DNA of 64,000 bases from Rhodocollybia butyracea (Eukaryota; Basidiomycota; Agaricomycetes; Agaricales; Omphalotaceae). How positions within the stretch are numbered: the stretch's first letter is position 1; every line of letters starts with the position of its first letter. Shown in pieces: positions 8,794-20,153 of the stretch. The stretch spans positions 62,001 to 126,000 of the forward strand of contig JADNRY010000119.1 in assembly GCA_015501585.1 (NCBI GenBank), in the 5' to 3' direction. Position numbers and translations under genes: made by a program. The notes under the pieces were generated by a model that was not told the origin of the DNA, searched no databases, and was given only the letters and a program-made list of their open reading frames with translations.

Positions 8794-10514
8794 CTAAACC
8801 TGAAGTCCATTTGTGCCTTCAACCACGACTCTCAGACCTTCCTGATCCAAAATGCGTAATGGTTTATAAACACCTGCATCGACCATTCGCCAAGAAAACT
8901 TGAGAACAACAGACTGTATACGGCCTCTACCTATTGCTAACATCTCTGAGAACAAGTCAGAACCGGGCTTGAACCAGCGCGATTGGACCATGCTAACAAA
9001 AGCGGAGTCATCGAATGTTCCGGTATTGAGATAGGATCTCAAATGAAGACTCTGTAGTTGTGGAACCAAGGACATGGAAGTGGACTGGTGATGAGTGAGG
9101 CTCGAGGTAAGATGCGAAGTGATTGGACTCCGCTCATATTTCAAATTAGGCGCATTTCGGTCGTCGACTTCGAGATGAAGCAGGGCTGGCATGACTTCAA
9201 GGACTGCGATAAGCTCCAAGTCAGATAAAGATATGTCGTTGAGCACGAATGTGGTGATTATACAAGATGATCTAGAGACGAATGAAATAAAAGTATCAGT
9301 TGGCCAGCGGGGGCCCTGTCTAGTCCCGCATCACCATCTATCACAAGTTCATGCAAGGAAGGAAAGTTGAACAAGGAAAACACCACTTCCGAGTAGGAAT
9401 AAGAGAAGTGTTCCTTAATAACAAGGGATGTAATATTATCCCAAGTACCCTGTGCGAATGAATCTTTGAACACTTCATCCCTGGAATCAAGCCTAAGCGA
9501 TTTCAATGAAGGGCAGCTGTGGAGGGCTTTTGCCAAATCACTCAATGACGAGCCACGATAACTGAGATGTTCTAGTTGATTGCACACGGTGGTGGATGTT
9601 GGAATTGTGTCAGTGGCAAGTTCATGGAGTCTCGGAGAATGCTTCAAACAGTTCCAAGGCAGTTGACTGGCCGTAAATAAATCCAATTCTGTAAGTAGAG
9701 GAAAAGTCGAGAGGGAGAGTACGTTGTAGACCGCAAATGAATCTCCGTGATACAGGAATGTTTTCCAACGAAAAGCGTGCTGCGTAAGGTGGATTAGGGA
9801 ACAGAGCTCTGTACCGCCAGGTGAGTGACCCTGAAAACTCAGTGCAAGCCTTAATGGCCAATCACCCGACCTCTCCAAATATCGGGTAACGGTATCATTA
9901 AAACCAACCAAGGATAGTGTTTTGTCCGGCCCGGGGGTAGCAGCGTAGTATATCTCCACCGCTAGGTTAGCCCACAAACTGGGTGATGACAATGCAAGTT
10001 CGCGCCAGCGTGAGCATACGGAGCTGACTGCCATTGTAGGGAGGGAAGTAATGATGGGGGATGTGGTTTTAGAGGAACGACCTTGATTTGGCGACCGTGG
10101 CGAGCTCTGGAGAAGATTTATTTTGCACACGTACTGCAAAATGCACAATAAAATTTCATTTGGCAACTTCCGCATCGGAGCCAGCAGAGCGCATAGTTTC
10201 GCTCGCTGAGTCTCCAATCGCTGTTTTTCTGCCTGAGCCAAAAATCGGTGGCGAAGGCAAGCCAGTTCAGGATCATGAGCCTCAATATCCGTATCTGCTA
10301 GAGCCAGCATCACCTCGAGCTCTTCTACTTCTTCTGAGGTAACCACAGATGGACCAAACTCTGACCGAAGCTTTCTGTCCAATTCAGCTAGTTCTGCAGG
10401 GTTGAGATCTATACGTATCCGAGATCTCTTCGCACATCTTGAGCAAGCCGACTCAGAGTCCCTCCTAAACAGCAAGTGGAAGATGTTGAAGCAAACGCGA
10501 CGGTCGACAGTCAT
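8794..10514 (-). pseudogene. F-box/LRR protein, module 3 copy, frameshifted
   Basis: An open frame from ATG 10514 carries the F-box segment MRKLPNEILLCILQYVC and LRRs, then leaves frame at a G-run near 9308-9313. Copy 2 has six G where this copy has five. The last ~150 codons continue in another frame from about 9246 to the stop at 8794 (GLRVVVEGTNGLQV). The ancestral start Met is lost, as in copy 2; the usable ATG gives MTVDRRVCFN ahead of the conserved CSRC. It is nearly identical to copy 2 over roughly 9000-9700. The defect is a 1-nt homopolymer difference, so sequencing error is possible; if so this would be an intact gene of about 560 codons. Confidence 0.8.
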
Positions 10515-10794
10515 GGTGAGCGAAATCGCAACGACGTCGTAAGATAACAAGAGCGAATGGCTTATCTAATGTGCGTACTTAGAATAAACTAGTTACCTAA
10601 GTGGCGGAACGACCGAGAGACGTACAGCCCAGCACTGAGCGCTAAGATCGATTATCTGTAACCATAGTCTGGAACAGCTGAATTTTGTATCGCCTCCTTC
10701 CCGAAAAGCCAGCTTTTTTTCCACTTGACACGAACACAATGATACGCCTCAAGACCAAGTCTATATAATGATTTGACAAGTACTATACCAACCT
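10515..10794. promoter_or_regulatory. Relic of the shared F-box/epimerase promoter (module 3)
   Basis: It matches 13739-14040, including GATACGCCTCAAGACCA and a TATA-like TCTATATAAT at 10760-10769. Confidence 0.55.
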
Positions 10795-10980
10795 CCTTTC
10801 AAGTTGTCTTCTCCGATCATCTCTGAGTCTGCGACTTCCAGCATTTTTTTGGAGCTGCAGGATATGTCGCTGGTCAAACCCGAGTATCTCCCGTAGGAAT
10901 TTCCTCTGCTATCTGTGTGCTGGAAAAACCTAGCAAAGTCAAACAATTACAGTCGTTACATCCAACGGAACAGCCATAGC
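10795..10980 (+). pseudogene. Epimerase 5' remnant, module 3
   Basis: Recognisable pieces of epimerase exon 1 remain in order: TCTCCGATCATCTCTGAGT, then CCAGCATTTTTTTGGAGCTGCAGG, then CGCTGGTCAA, then CTATCTGTGTGCTGG, then CCTAGCAAAGTCAAACAATT. Intervening pieces and everything beyond about 10980 are missing. It is non-functional. Confidence 0.72.
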
Positions 10981-11399
10981 GTCGGACTGACTCCATTCAC
11001 AGCCATGACGACGGCAGGGCTTCAACGGAAACCCGCTGTATTGACCAGGGGTGTGACATTCAGGAGGAAATACGAGAATAAGAGTAAGCTTCACCCGTCT
11101 ATCCCGCCTAAAAAACGCATCCATCGTAATTTTTCCCTCATTCTACATCGTATGCGTATATAGGCTCGTAGCGTTTCGAGAGATTGTGCACAAACGGACA
11201 AACAAGCTGGAACTGACAATCCGCCGTCCCACATAGTTCTAAGGGATAACGGTTTGATGAAATCTAGACATCAAAGGTGGAGAAGTTACAATTGTTGCAA
11301 CCTGTGTATCTTACTATCTTTACCATTCATGCTTCAGTTTCCCCCAGTAAAGTGATCATCTCTAACAATCTTCTTATAGCCTAGCGAATCTCCTGATAC
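10981..11399. other. Spacer of module 3
   Basis: No gene. The first ~240 bp are homologous to 4310-4560 in the module 2 spacer; nothing is recognised in the remainder. Confidence 0.5.
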
Positions 11400-11560
11400 A
11401 TTGTTTTGTTCTCAGCATTCGTGCTTGAAGTTCCTTAACCACGTTGTCGACCATTCTGATGTAACCAATGAATCGAGTTTCAGCAAAATCAAGAATGTTA
11501 TGATTGGGTCAGTTGTGTCGTCGGAGGGACTTTTATCGGGAGCGTTGCATCCCGACAATG
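11400..11560 (-). pseudogene. DUF6533-protein C-terminal remnant
   Basis: Plus-strand text GTAACCAATGAATCGAGTTT, CAGCAAAATCAA and GGGTCAGTTGTGTCG aligns with 33993-34070, which encodes the C-terminal tail of DUF6533 copy B (around DFAENRFLGNIGAP). Only this tail is present and it is not open. Downstream sequence (11588-11780) is shared with 6685-6790 and 8414-8460, linking both spacers to one ancestral arrangement. Confidence 0.55.
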
Positions 11561-12070
11561 GGATGAAGCGCGGATGAGTTCCAAAACAAAGTCGAGCATG
11601 AAAATGGGCATAGTGGATGGGACATCCAGGACAGAGCAACGGATCCATCGTAGTGGCTGTGGTGACCTCCTCATAATCTGCATTGCTGATTCCGCAAGCT
11701 GATAGATGTTGGTACCAAGTTGGCACCTACTTATGTGGGGTGTGTAGGAGTGAGGTGTTTGCATCCAAAGTGTGGGGAAGATGCATTTCACCATTGACCA
11801 TATATTATTTTTCCAAATATTTATACACTGTTTGTTCCCGTTTTGGAGAAAGGGCTGTCACTTATTCATGCCCTCAAGGGTGCCAGGAGTTTTTGACTAC
11901 ATATCTATTTTACTACCTAGATGCGTTGATATGCTGTTCAGAATAGCAAGGAACTCAGAAAATCCAAGCGTTGCTATGATCTCGATTTAGAAGCTTGGAG
12001 ACAAGTCAACCCGTAGCTACAAGTACCGCATACAACAAATCGAAATCTCACAAATAAACAAGTATACAAA
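11561..12070. other. Spacer downstream of F-box copy 4
   Basis: No gene. It is homologous to 6685-6795 plus 8414-8793, i.e. the same spacer without the retroelement, so it serves as a paralogous empty site for that insertion. Confidence 0.6.
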
Positions 12071-13738
12071 CTAAACCTGAAGTCCATTTGTGCCAGCAAC
12101 TACAACTCTCAAACCCTCCTGATCCAAAACGCGTAATGGTTTGTAAACCTCTACATCGACCTCTCGCCAAAAAAACTTGAGAACAACAGACCGTATACTG
12201 CTTCTACCTATTGCTAACATATCTGAAGACAAATCAGAACCAGGCTTAAACCAGCGCGATTGGACCATGCTAACAAAAGCAGAGTCGTCGTATGTTCCGG
12301 TATTGAGATGGGATCTCAAATGAAGAGTGTGGAGTTTTGGAACCAAGGAGAAGGAAGCGGATTGGTGCTGAGTCAGGCTCGAGGTAAGACGCGAAGTGAT
12401 TGGACCCCGCTCATACGTTGAAAGGATGGGATTAAACGCTTCTCTGTCGTTGACTTCAAGATGAAGTAGAGCTGGCATGACTTGAAGGACTGCGATGAGC
12501 TCCAAGTCAGACAAAGATATGTTGAGGAGCAAGAATGTGGTGATCATACAAGATGATCTAAAGACGAATGAAATAAAAGCATCAGCTGGCCAGCATAAGG
12601 TTATTTCTTCTCCCGCATCACTATCTACCACAAGTTCATGCAAAGAGGGAAAGTCGAACATGGGAAACACCACTTCCGAGTAGGAATGAGAGAAGTGTTC
12701 CATAATAACAAGGGATGTAATATGCCAAGTACCCCGTGCGAGTGGATTCTTCTTTACTTGATACTCGGATTCAAGTACAAGTGATTTTAATGAAGGGCAG
12801 CAGTGGAGAGCTTCTGCTAAATCTCTCAGTGACGAGTCACGGTAAAAGAGATAGTCTAGTTGATTGCACACGGTCATGGATGTTGGCATCGTGTCAGTGG
12901 CAAGTTCATGGAGTCTCGGAGAATGCTCGAACCCATTCCAAGCCACTACGTCTCTCTCGGCCGTATATACATCCAATTCTGCAAGTAGAGGGAAAGTCAC
13001 TCGTGAGAGCATGTTGTAGAACAATGAACTTCCGGCACACTCGAACGATTTCCAACGAAAAGTGTTCCGCATAAGGTGGGTTAGGGAAGGGAGCTCTGTA
13101 GCGTCAGGTGAGTGACTCCGGAAAACAATTAGTTTAAGCGTTAACGGCCAATCGCCCGACCTCTCCAAATATCGGTTAACAGTATCAATAAAACCAACTA
13201 GGGTTTTCGTTTCGTCCGGGGTAGCAGGAAATATCTCCACACCTAGGTTAGCCCATAAACTGGGCGATGACAATGCTAGTTCACGCCACCGTGAGCATAC
13301 GGAGCTGACTGCCATTGTAGGGAGGGAAGTGATGATGGGAGATGTGATTGTAGAGGAACGAGGTTGGTTCGGTAACCATGGGTAGCTCTGAAGAAAATTT
13401 GTGTCGCACACATACTGCAAGATGGGCAATAAAGTTTCGTTTGGCAGCTGACGCATCGGAGCCAGCAGAGCGCGTAGCTTGGCCCGCTGAGTCTCCAATC
13501 GTCGCCTCTCCGCTTTTACCAAAATTCGGTGGCGGAAGCAAGCCACTTCAGGATCATGATCCTTGATGTCTTTATCTGCCAGAGCCAGCATCACCTTGAG
13601 CTCTTCCTCTTCTTCTGAGGTAATCACCCCTGGACCAGATTCTGACCGGAGTTTTCTGTCCAATTCAGCTATCCCTACGGGGCCGAGATCTACACGTATC
13701 TGAGGGGTCCTCGCGCATGCTGAGCAAACTGAATCCAT
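12071..13738 (-). CDS. F-box/leucine-rich repeat protein, module 4 (intact)
   Basis: A single uninterrupted frame of 555 codons starts at ATG 13738. The start was chosen because MDSVCSAC matches copy 1; the frame also extends upstream, but only from a non-ATG codon. Order: Cys-containing N-terminus; charged helix (LDRKLRSESGPGVITSEEEEE, about residues 20-45); F-box-like segment MRQLPNETLLPILQYVC at about 95-112; then leucine-rich repeats to the C-terminus (GLRVVVAGTNGLQV). By family it is a presumed SCF adaptor with the F-box binding Skp1 and the LRRs binding a target; no target is inferable. It is divergent from the epimerase at 14060, separated by 321 bp, so the two may be co-expressed. It is the only copy that is complete within the window. 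Confidence 0.88.
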   Translation of the reverse strand: MDSVCSACARTPQIRVDLGPVGIAELDRKLRSESGPGVITSEEEEELKVMLALADKDIKDHDPEVACFRHRILVKAERRRLETQRAKLRALLAPMRQLPNETLLPILQYVCDTNFLQSYPWLPNQPRSSTITSPIITSLPTMAVSSVCSRWRELALSSPSLWANLGVEIFPATPDETKTLVGFIDTVNRYLERSGDWPLTLKLIVFRSHSPDATELPSLTHLMRNTFRWKSFECAGSSLFYNMLSRVTFPLLAELDVYTAERDVVAWNGFEHSPRLHELATDTMPTSMTVCNQLDYLFYRDSSLRDLAEALHCCPSLKSLVLESEYQVKKNPLARGTWHITSLVIMEHFSHSYSEVVFPMFDFPSLHELVVDSDAGEEITLCWPADAFISFVFRSSCMITTFLLLNISLSDLELIAVLQVMPALLHLEVNDREAFNPILSTYERGPITSRLTSSLTQHQSASFSLVPKLHTLHLRSHLNTGTYDDSAFVSMVQSRWFKPGSDLSSDMLAIGRSSIRSVVLKFFWREVDVEVYKPLRVLDQEGLRVVVAGTNGLQV

Positions 13739-14059
13739 CCGAAACAGTGAGTGGCACGATGCACGAACACATGTACTGTTGTACAATGTACATACAATAA
13801 AGTATACAATAAAGCGCCCATGGCCGCTGAGCGCTAAAATCGCGCATCTCTTTTCTTCTGCACACGAACTTTGTAAACCAGGGACGGTTGGATCTTGTAT
13901 TGCCACCTTTGCCGAAAAGCTAGCTTTTTTCGCCACTCGACAAACACGATGATACGCCTCAAGACCAGGGTACACTGATGTCTATATAACAATTCTGACA
14001 AGTACTTAGTACTTTAGTACGAACCTCTTTCTTCTCCGTTCACCTCTGAGTTTTACAAC
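13739..14059. promoter_or_regulatory. Shared divergent promoter, F-box (minus) / epimerase (plus)
   Basis: 321 bp between two divergent ATGs. A TATA-like TCTATATAAC at 13981-13990 lies about 70 bp before the epimerase start, followed by a CT-rich CTCTTTCTTCTCC tract at about 14025-14037. Three copies of this arrangement in the window keep the TATA-like box. Confidence 0.6.
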
Positions 14060-15531
14060 ATGTCAGGCTCTAGCATTTTTCTTCTCGGAGCTGCAGGCTA
14101 CATTGCTGGTCAACTCTTAGTCTCACTCGCCGCAGAATATCCCTCTTTTGCTATTCGTGCGCTGGACAAAGACCTTTCCCCTAGCAAAGTCAAACAATTG
14201 CAGTCGTTCCATCCCAAGCTCGAAGTAATCGAGGGATACTTGGCGGATGTTAATATGATTGAAGCAGAGGCGAAGAAGGCTGATATCGTGATAAACGTTT
14301 CGCTTGTGTCGGATATGGATAGTATAAATGGTAAGTTAAATTCAAGTTTGGTTGAGCTTTTTCGTTCCATGCTCGTCATAATAATCATGTTTTCACCAGC
14401 CATTCTCCGAGGTCTCAAACAACGCGGCAGTTCCGGGTCCCTCTCTACCCCAATTTACATCCATATGATGGGCACTGGTCTTTTAGGAGACGATGCCTTT
14501 GGAGAATTTTTCGCACCTAGACACATCTGGGTCGACACCGAGTTCTCTGTCAACACCTTAAAAGATCCGAATTCGTCCAGAAAAGTACTAGTAAAGCTAT
14601 CGGGCTAGGGTCAAATGCTTGCGAGCTTATCGTGGAGGCTAGCAAGACTGGGTTCGTAAGGACGATGATTGCGCTTCCCGGTTTAATCTATGGTAAGAAC
14701 TCTTGGTGCTCCCGCGCTGAATACCGATGTAAGACTGAGAAAAACTCTACTAGGTGTTGGGCCAGGTCTACAACGGGTCTCCCTTCCTCAGCGCGTGTTC
14801 CTCAATCTTGCCTCTCTTACAGGACACGTCGGTGAGCTCAGTTTTCCAGTCCGTCTACCCTTCGCATTATATGTCCTAATGCAACTTGTCAGGTACATTC
14901 GGACCTGGTAGGAACGTCATGAACTTCGTTCATCTCAAAGATGTCGCAAGCGCGATGTTGGCGATGCTCAACGGAGCTTTGGAGGGTAAAAATATGAGCG
15001 AAGGCGAGAATGGATTTTGTGAGTACATATTCACCTACTACGCATTTTTGTCGTGACCTTTCGGTAGATTTTATCGCATCAAAATACATGATTTCTATAT
15101 CGGATTTGGGCACGATCATGGGAGATGTGAGTGACTATGTACTTTCATTTTCCGGTTCTCTCTGTATTAATAATTGTCGCGCTTTCTCTGCATAGACGCT
15201 TTTCAACCAAGGGCTTATCTCAAAAGCCAGGCCGACCCCATTCTCACCCAGGTTGTCGAGAAAGTTGGTCCTGTAAGTACTGTACTGTTCGGTCTTTCCA
15301 TATATGACGCTGATCAAGCTTGAACACGCCTCTGTTCGCATAGTCGCCTCGGCCATAATGAGCTCCAATCAATTCTGTCGCGCTGAACGACTAGCAAAGG
15401 AGTTTGGATGGAGTCCAAGGTACACGGAATCGGAAAGCTTTTTCGAGAGCATACCAAGAGAAGTCGAAGTGTGCGTGAAAGATCTTGGCTTAGAAGCTGC
15501 ATTCAAAGATGCAAAGGCAAGGTCCATGTAA
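14060..15531 (+). CDS. NAD(P)-binding epimerase / NmrA-like protein
   Basis: The start MSGSSIFLLGAAGYIAGQLL carries the Rossmann nucleotide-binding loop GAAGYIAG. Proposed exons: 14060-14330, 14400-14692, 14754-14831, 14893-15018, 15068-15126, 15196-15272 and one ending at 15531, separated by 50-70-nt GT-AG introns. Later motifs fit the family: IYIHMMGTGLLG, then VRTMIALPGLIYG, then FGPGRNVMNFVHLKDVASAM, and near the C-terminus RAERLAKEFGWSP. The family catalyses NAD(P)-dependent sugar or small-molecule conversions, or senses NAD(P); the substrate is unknown. Two places do not join cleanly. Around 14535-14600 only a 32-nt intron or a 1-nt frameshift restores frame. The last exon needs either a weak acceptor near 15362 or another indel. 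It may be decaying like its two relatives. Confidence 0.68.
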
Positions 15532-18500
15532 TAATCACAAGCAATTCTTAGTATCCGCGTACGGCTGTTAATGCACTGATTGTTGCTATCTCGCTTTCGA
15601 CTTGCTCAATGTTGAACTTGTTGAACTTACACACTGCGAAACTGCTTAATGTGGGTTAGGCTCAAACCTTCGACGCGTGGTTAATCCATTCGTCCTAACA
15701 GTGGTGGTAACTTCAAAATATCGGCTCCTCAACTATGGGGTATTCAAATGTTGGTCGGAGAAATCTTCCCACCGTTGAAAACTCTTCTCACGAAAACCCA
15801 GTTAAAGCTAAAGACAATCTCGCGAGCTGGTCGCAATTATAGATACTTCTCGATTCTTACGCATCAGTGCCACCAATCTATTCACCATCACTGCAAGGCA
15901 TAAATCTATCTCGGAGTCGACGCAACCGAGTTTAACGAATCCAAATTCGTACTGGTCGTTGCCCAGACTGTCATTCACAACAGTTCGCATCCATTTGTAC
16001 AATCTAGCTAGATATGAGATTACCTGAAGCTGGTTTGCAAATGGGGAGGTAGAAAGGAAGGAAGTGGATATATTACGCGGCGTAGTCCAAGATGGTAGCT
16101 CAAGTCGAGGCAACAATCCAGTTACCGACAGGGGTACGCTGCCATCTGTCAACGCTTTTACGCTAGCTGGTCCAGTTTGACGCAGGTAATGTTGCCTTGT
16201 AACGCTTTCAGCTTGAGGGTCGGAAGAATACAGCTCATACCTGCTCATACTGGCACTACCACGAAGAGCGACAGCTTACCCTGTCTACTTAGTACTACTA
16301 GATCGCCCAGGAACAAGGCTAATATTCGATATCAAGATCGGCGGCTTATCTTCCGCTAACAACGCCTATCATCAGAGCTTGGACATATGTGGTGCCTCGC
16401 GGTCTCGACCTCATACGGCCATCAAAGTATTTAGCGATGCGCTGAGCTCTGCTGAGCTTGTTCCACGTTCGCCGTCGCAGCCCGAGCCATATGTCGCGAA
16501 TTTATCTAGACCTTCAAGCTTTTTGAAACTTGCGTAACCCCGTGGTCGAGTGCTCAAGATTCAAAGATTCTTCCATGTTCGAGAAAGATACTAGTTAGAT
16601 ACATCAGATGTCTTAGATTCTGTTCGAGCGTCGAGAAGGCGTAATTTGAATATATAAAAAGAAACTTTCCATGTGTTTGACCTCGACGACTCAAGTACTC
16701 ACGACTCGGAGGTGGCGCAGAAACTCGTAGAAAGTAACATAATATCATTCATCGTCGGAATCCCCCTCTTGAACCTCTCAGAAGTTGATCAGAAGGAACG
16801 TTGCATTTCTATGCTTCGTATTCCATGTTTCGGCGTTGATAGGGCTAACAGGGAAAACCCCCAAAAAGTGAAAGATGGGGAGGATTCAGAACTTGGGTGC
16901 AGGATGGCGGTTTGTGGATAACAAAGTTGCGATGATGGCCAAGGATGGCCATCGGTCGGAAAATCGTAGTAGGCTTTAACCGTATTTCAATCGCACTTTT
17001 GGGTCGGTTCTCGGTTTTGAATATTTAAATCTCGAAGGATCTAGCACATAAAGCCCACCCACATACATACGTTGACTTGTATCGAACTCGAGGTCGATTA
17101 CGATTAACATAAGTCCATAAGTCAACCTGGAATTACCTTGAGCCCGAGGAAGCCAAGAACTGAACGCCTAGAAAAAAAACATGTATCTGTATCTGTTCAC
17201 GGGGTGTGGCAATTAGGGGGCAAGTGGCGAGCGTAAGCTTTCCATTCATCAAGGATCTGCGGGGTGTTGCGGGGATTACGGACAAACTTCAAAGTTCCAG
17301 GGGCTCGTCAGCTCGCCAGCGCAGCTCCAAAGATATCATGATCAACCGAGGTACGCGACCGCAGGAGACTTCAGAAATAGCACCGAATCCAAGAGCTGAG
17401 GAGAAGCATGCAATAATTCGAATCGTGCGTTTTCTGAGCTCGTTCGAATCTGAATGCACGTTGATCATGGACATGTGATCCCAAATACCCAAGTAGAGTC
17501 ATCCTCAAGCCAAAAGCGTACACGTTCAAACGTCCATGCATCATGCATCAAGGCGGCGCAAGGTTATCCAGAAAAAAACCCATGTCAGGTTTATTTCCGG
17601 CTTCAGCTTGAGCCCAAGTCCCGATAAGTCCAAGGAAGAAGTCTGAAGATCTTCCAGGCTGATATTATTCGTGTTTAAGCACGTAAAAATAGAACCCACC
17701 GCGGGTGTTGTACCTCGTACCACTTCCGTTTTTCGATAAAAAGTACTTTATCGACAGATTTTTCTGTTCTGTCTGTAAAATGATCTGATATCATATATCG
17801 AATCATTAGCGCATTAGCGCAATAGTAGCTCGTGAGCTGGTTTTCTTTTGGATTCGGAGTTCGAAGGGGCTGAGATAAAAATCGATATCAGGCCATATGT
17901 TTAAAAATATGTTCGGGACAGAGTGGTACGAGTCAAAGCGGCGCAGTGGATGTGCAACTCGGGTGTAAGTATACCGGTCCGAATCGACGTGTCTAACCTT
18001 CGATCCCGTAACCGCGCGCAACTTTTTCGATTGAGAGGGGATCGGGATACGGGCATTTTCGTGGCGCGTGTTCGCGTACGCTCCTTAAAAGCTGTAAAAG
18101 TTGTCCGTCCCCGTACTCACTGCTACTCACTGCCACTGTCAACCCCAGCCCTTTTGAATAGCCCTTCACCAGATCTATAACTATTAACCAGGGTCCCCAA
18201 TTTATGAAGCACGTTTTTGGGGCGGTGAACGAACCCTTTCCGAAACATGTCCACACATCGTGCGAAGTTTCATTGGTAAGTAAGATTTGAGAGATTCGCT
18301 TGACTCAGGAAGACATCGGACTATCCTTGTTCATTCTGGATTCTCTGGATTCTCTGGCTTCGACACAAGACTGGCTTGGCGCTTTGTGCTTTTCAGGAAC
18401 CACTTCCCACCCGAGAAAGTCTTGCCGATCAAACCAAACCAAGCTGGCCAGTGGCCGAGATATTCGGCCAACATTTCGGCAAAGGATGCCTTGTGGCTCA

Positions 18501-20153
18501 AGCGTTGGATATTCGGCAGAATTGAGGCAAAGCATATCAGTGTGAACACACCGCGACATTTGCGCGACATATACTTACGCCTGTATTGGAATAATAAAAT
18601 CAGCTCGCATACGCGGATATTTATCCGAAGCTTCCGTTAATTTTCTGGTTCCAATCTCATGTCTGTGTATGTCCATTAATTTCTGCCACTGGTTTCCCCA
18701 GGGTTGGCTGGATAGGTTGGATAGGTTGGACGGGGTGCGCTCTGTTCGGTGCTCACTGATACGTTCACTATAGCGAGGATCCCATAGGCAGCCATCAACC
18801 AGTCTTTATTATCGCGGGGACTTCGGGCCAAGTCCCCGTAGTAACTGACACCGGCGCCCTCGCCTCGTTGCAGTTGCCAACGAGCGATAATAGGGTTTTA
18901 TAAGGTTTTATACACTAACCCTACACCATCTCGGTAACGGCCCTTGACCTCCCTTGACAGCTGAATATATCATACTCTGAATCTTTATTATTATTCTGAG
19001 CTCTTTACGCTCTTTACCCTTTTTGAAACCCTGGCGCTGAATGGAAGTGTCCTTCAGATCTAGTTCCGTCTCCGTTTATCTAGGATTTCCTATGGTACAT
19101 GTACATATGCGAGTATATGAAGCAGATCTTGGTCCATTAAAGCAGAGTCGCGGCGACAACTGCAAAGTATTTTCCGTGTACATTCCCCGTCGGAGCGTTC
19201 TCGGAAACTTGCAGATTCATGAAGAAGGTCCGGAGGAGGATGCCGCTTTCCCTCGCTTTCCCTCGAGTCATACATACGAAAACCCTTACAAAACATTCCT
19301 CTATACTCGGGGAAGATCGGGTATAATACTTTTCACGCGTACGCACATGAAGATTCTGGAATCGGGGCGATAAAGCGGCTGTGATGCTGACTGTGGCCGT
19401 CCACACTGGTGGGTACGGCTGACTCGGAATAATTCAGAAGCATTCAGAAGAGACTCAGGAGTCGAGTCTACAAGATAACAATGATTTGGACGCATGTAGT
19501 ATGTCCGTGTAGTATATCCGTCCATTCCGAGTGTAGTCATTTGTCTTTACGTAGCGTTCCGTCGGGATGCTGCAATTATCCATCTTAGCGCAGTATCCAT
19601 CTTAGCGCAGTAACGCTGAAGCAACAGAGAAAGACACATATGCATATGGTACCATAGTATACTATACTGCGGCAGCCCCGTCATTAGAGGAGATTGGCGC
19701 GCAGTAGCGGTTACTAGCAGCCTTGCCAAGCAGCCTTGCCATCCAAATCAATCAATGTCAGACAGACGAGCGTGGTTCCAACTCTCAAGTCAACGATCCA
19801 AATGTACACGAGAATTGATAAATTCTGATCTCCGTAGAGATATATTCGCATTTGCGCTACGACAAGACAATTGAGCGTAGATATGGATAGAGTAAGGGTG
19901 TTAGAAGGCAAGGGAACTAAGTGGTAAGATATGTATGGTGCGAAGTAAGGTATAACTTAAACTAATAATGCAAGAGATGGCGGCCGAAACATTGAGTTGG
20001 ATGAGATGCAAAAAGATAATGATCAAGTAAAAAAAGTGCGTGGGGGAAAGCAAGTGGGCAGTGAAGCAGAAGCATCCGTAAAGGAGCGGGAAAAAGCATG
20101 CGTGACAGACAGACAGACAGAGCAGAGAAAAAATAGCAAATGAGCGAGAGACA
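15532..20153. other. 4.6 kb without a recognised gene
   Basis: I find no family signature. The longest open frames (e.g. minus 15808-16248) have no recognisable motif and look random. The stretch contains several short perfect tandem duplications, such as TCCATCTTAGCGCAGTA x2 near 19580-19610, AGCAGCCTTGCCA x2 near 19717-19742, and GGATAGGTT x2 near 18710-18728. Confidence 0.45.

Noticed and set aside
13739..13975. Extension of F-box copy 4 upstream to position 13975
   Set aside because: The frame is open, but the upstream start is not ATG, the added residues have no counterpart in copy 1, and the region is promoter-like in all modules.
15808..16248. 146-codon minus-strand open frame
   Set aside because: No family features and isolated in gene-poor DNA; it is compatible with chance.
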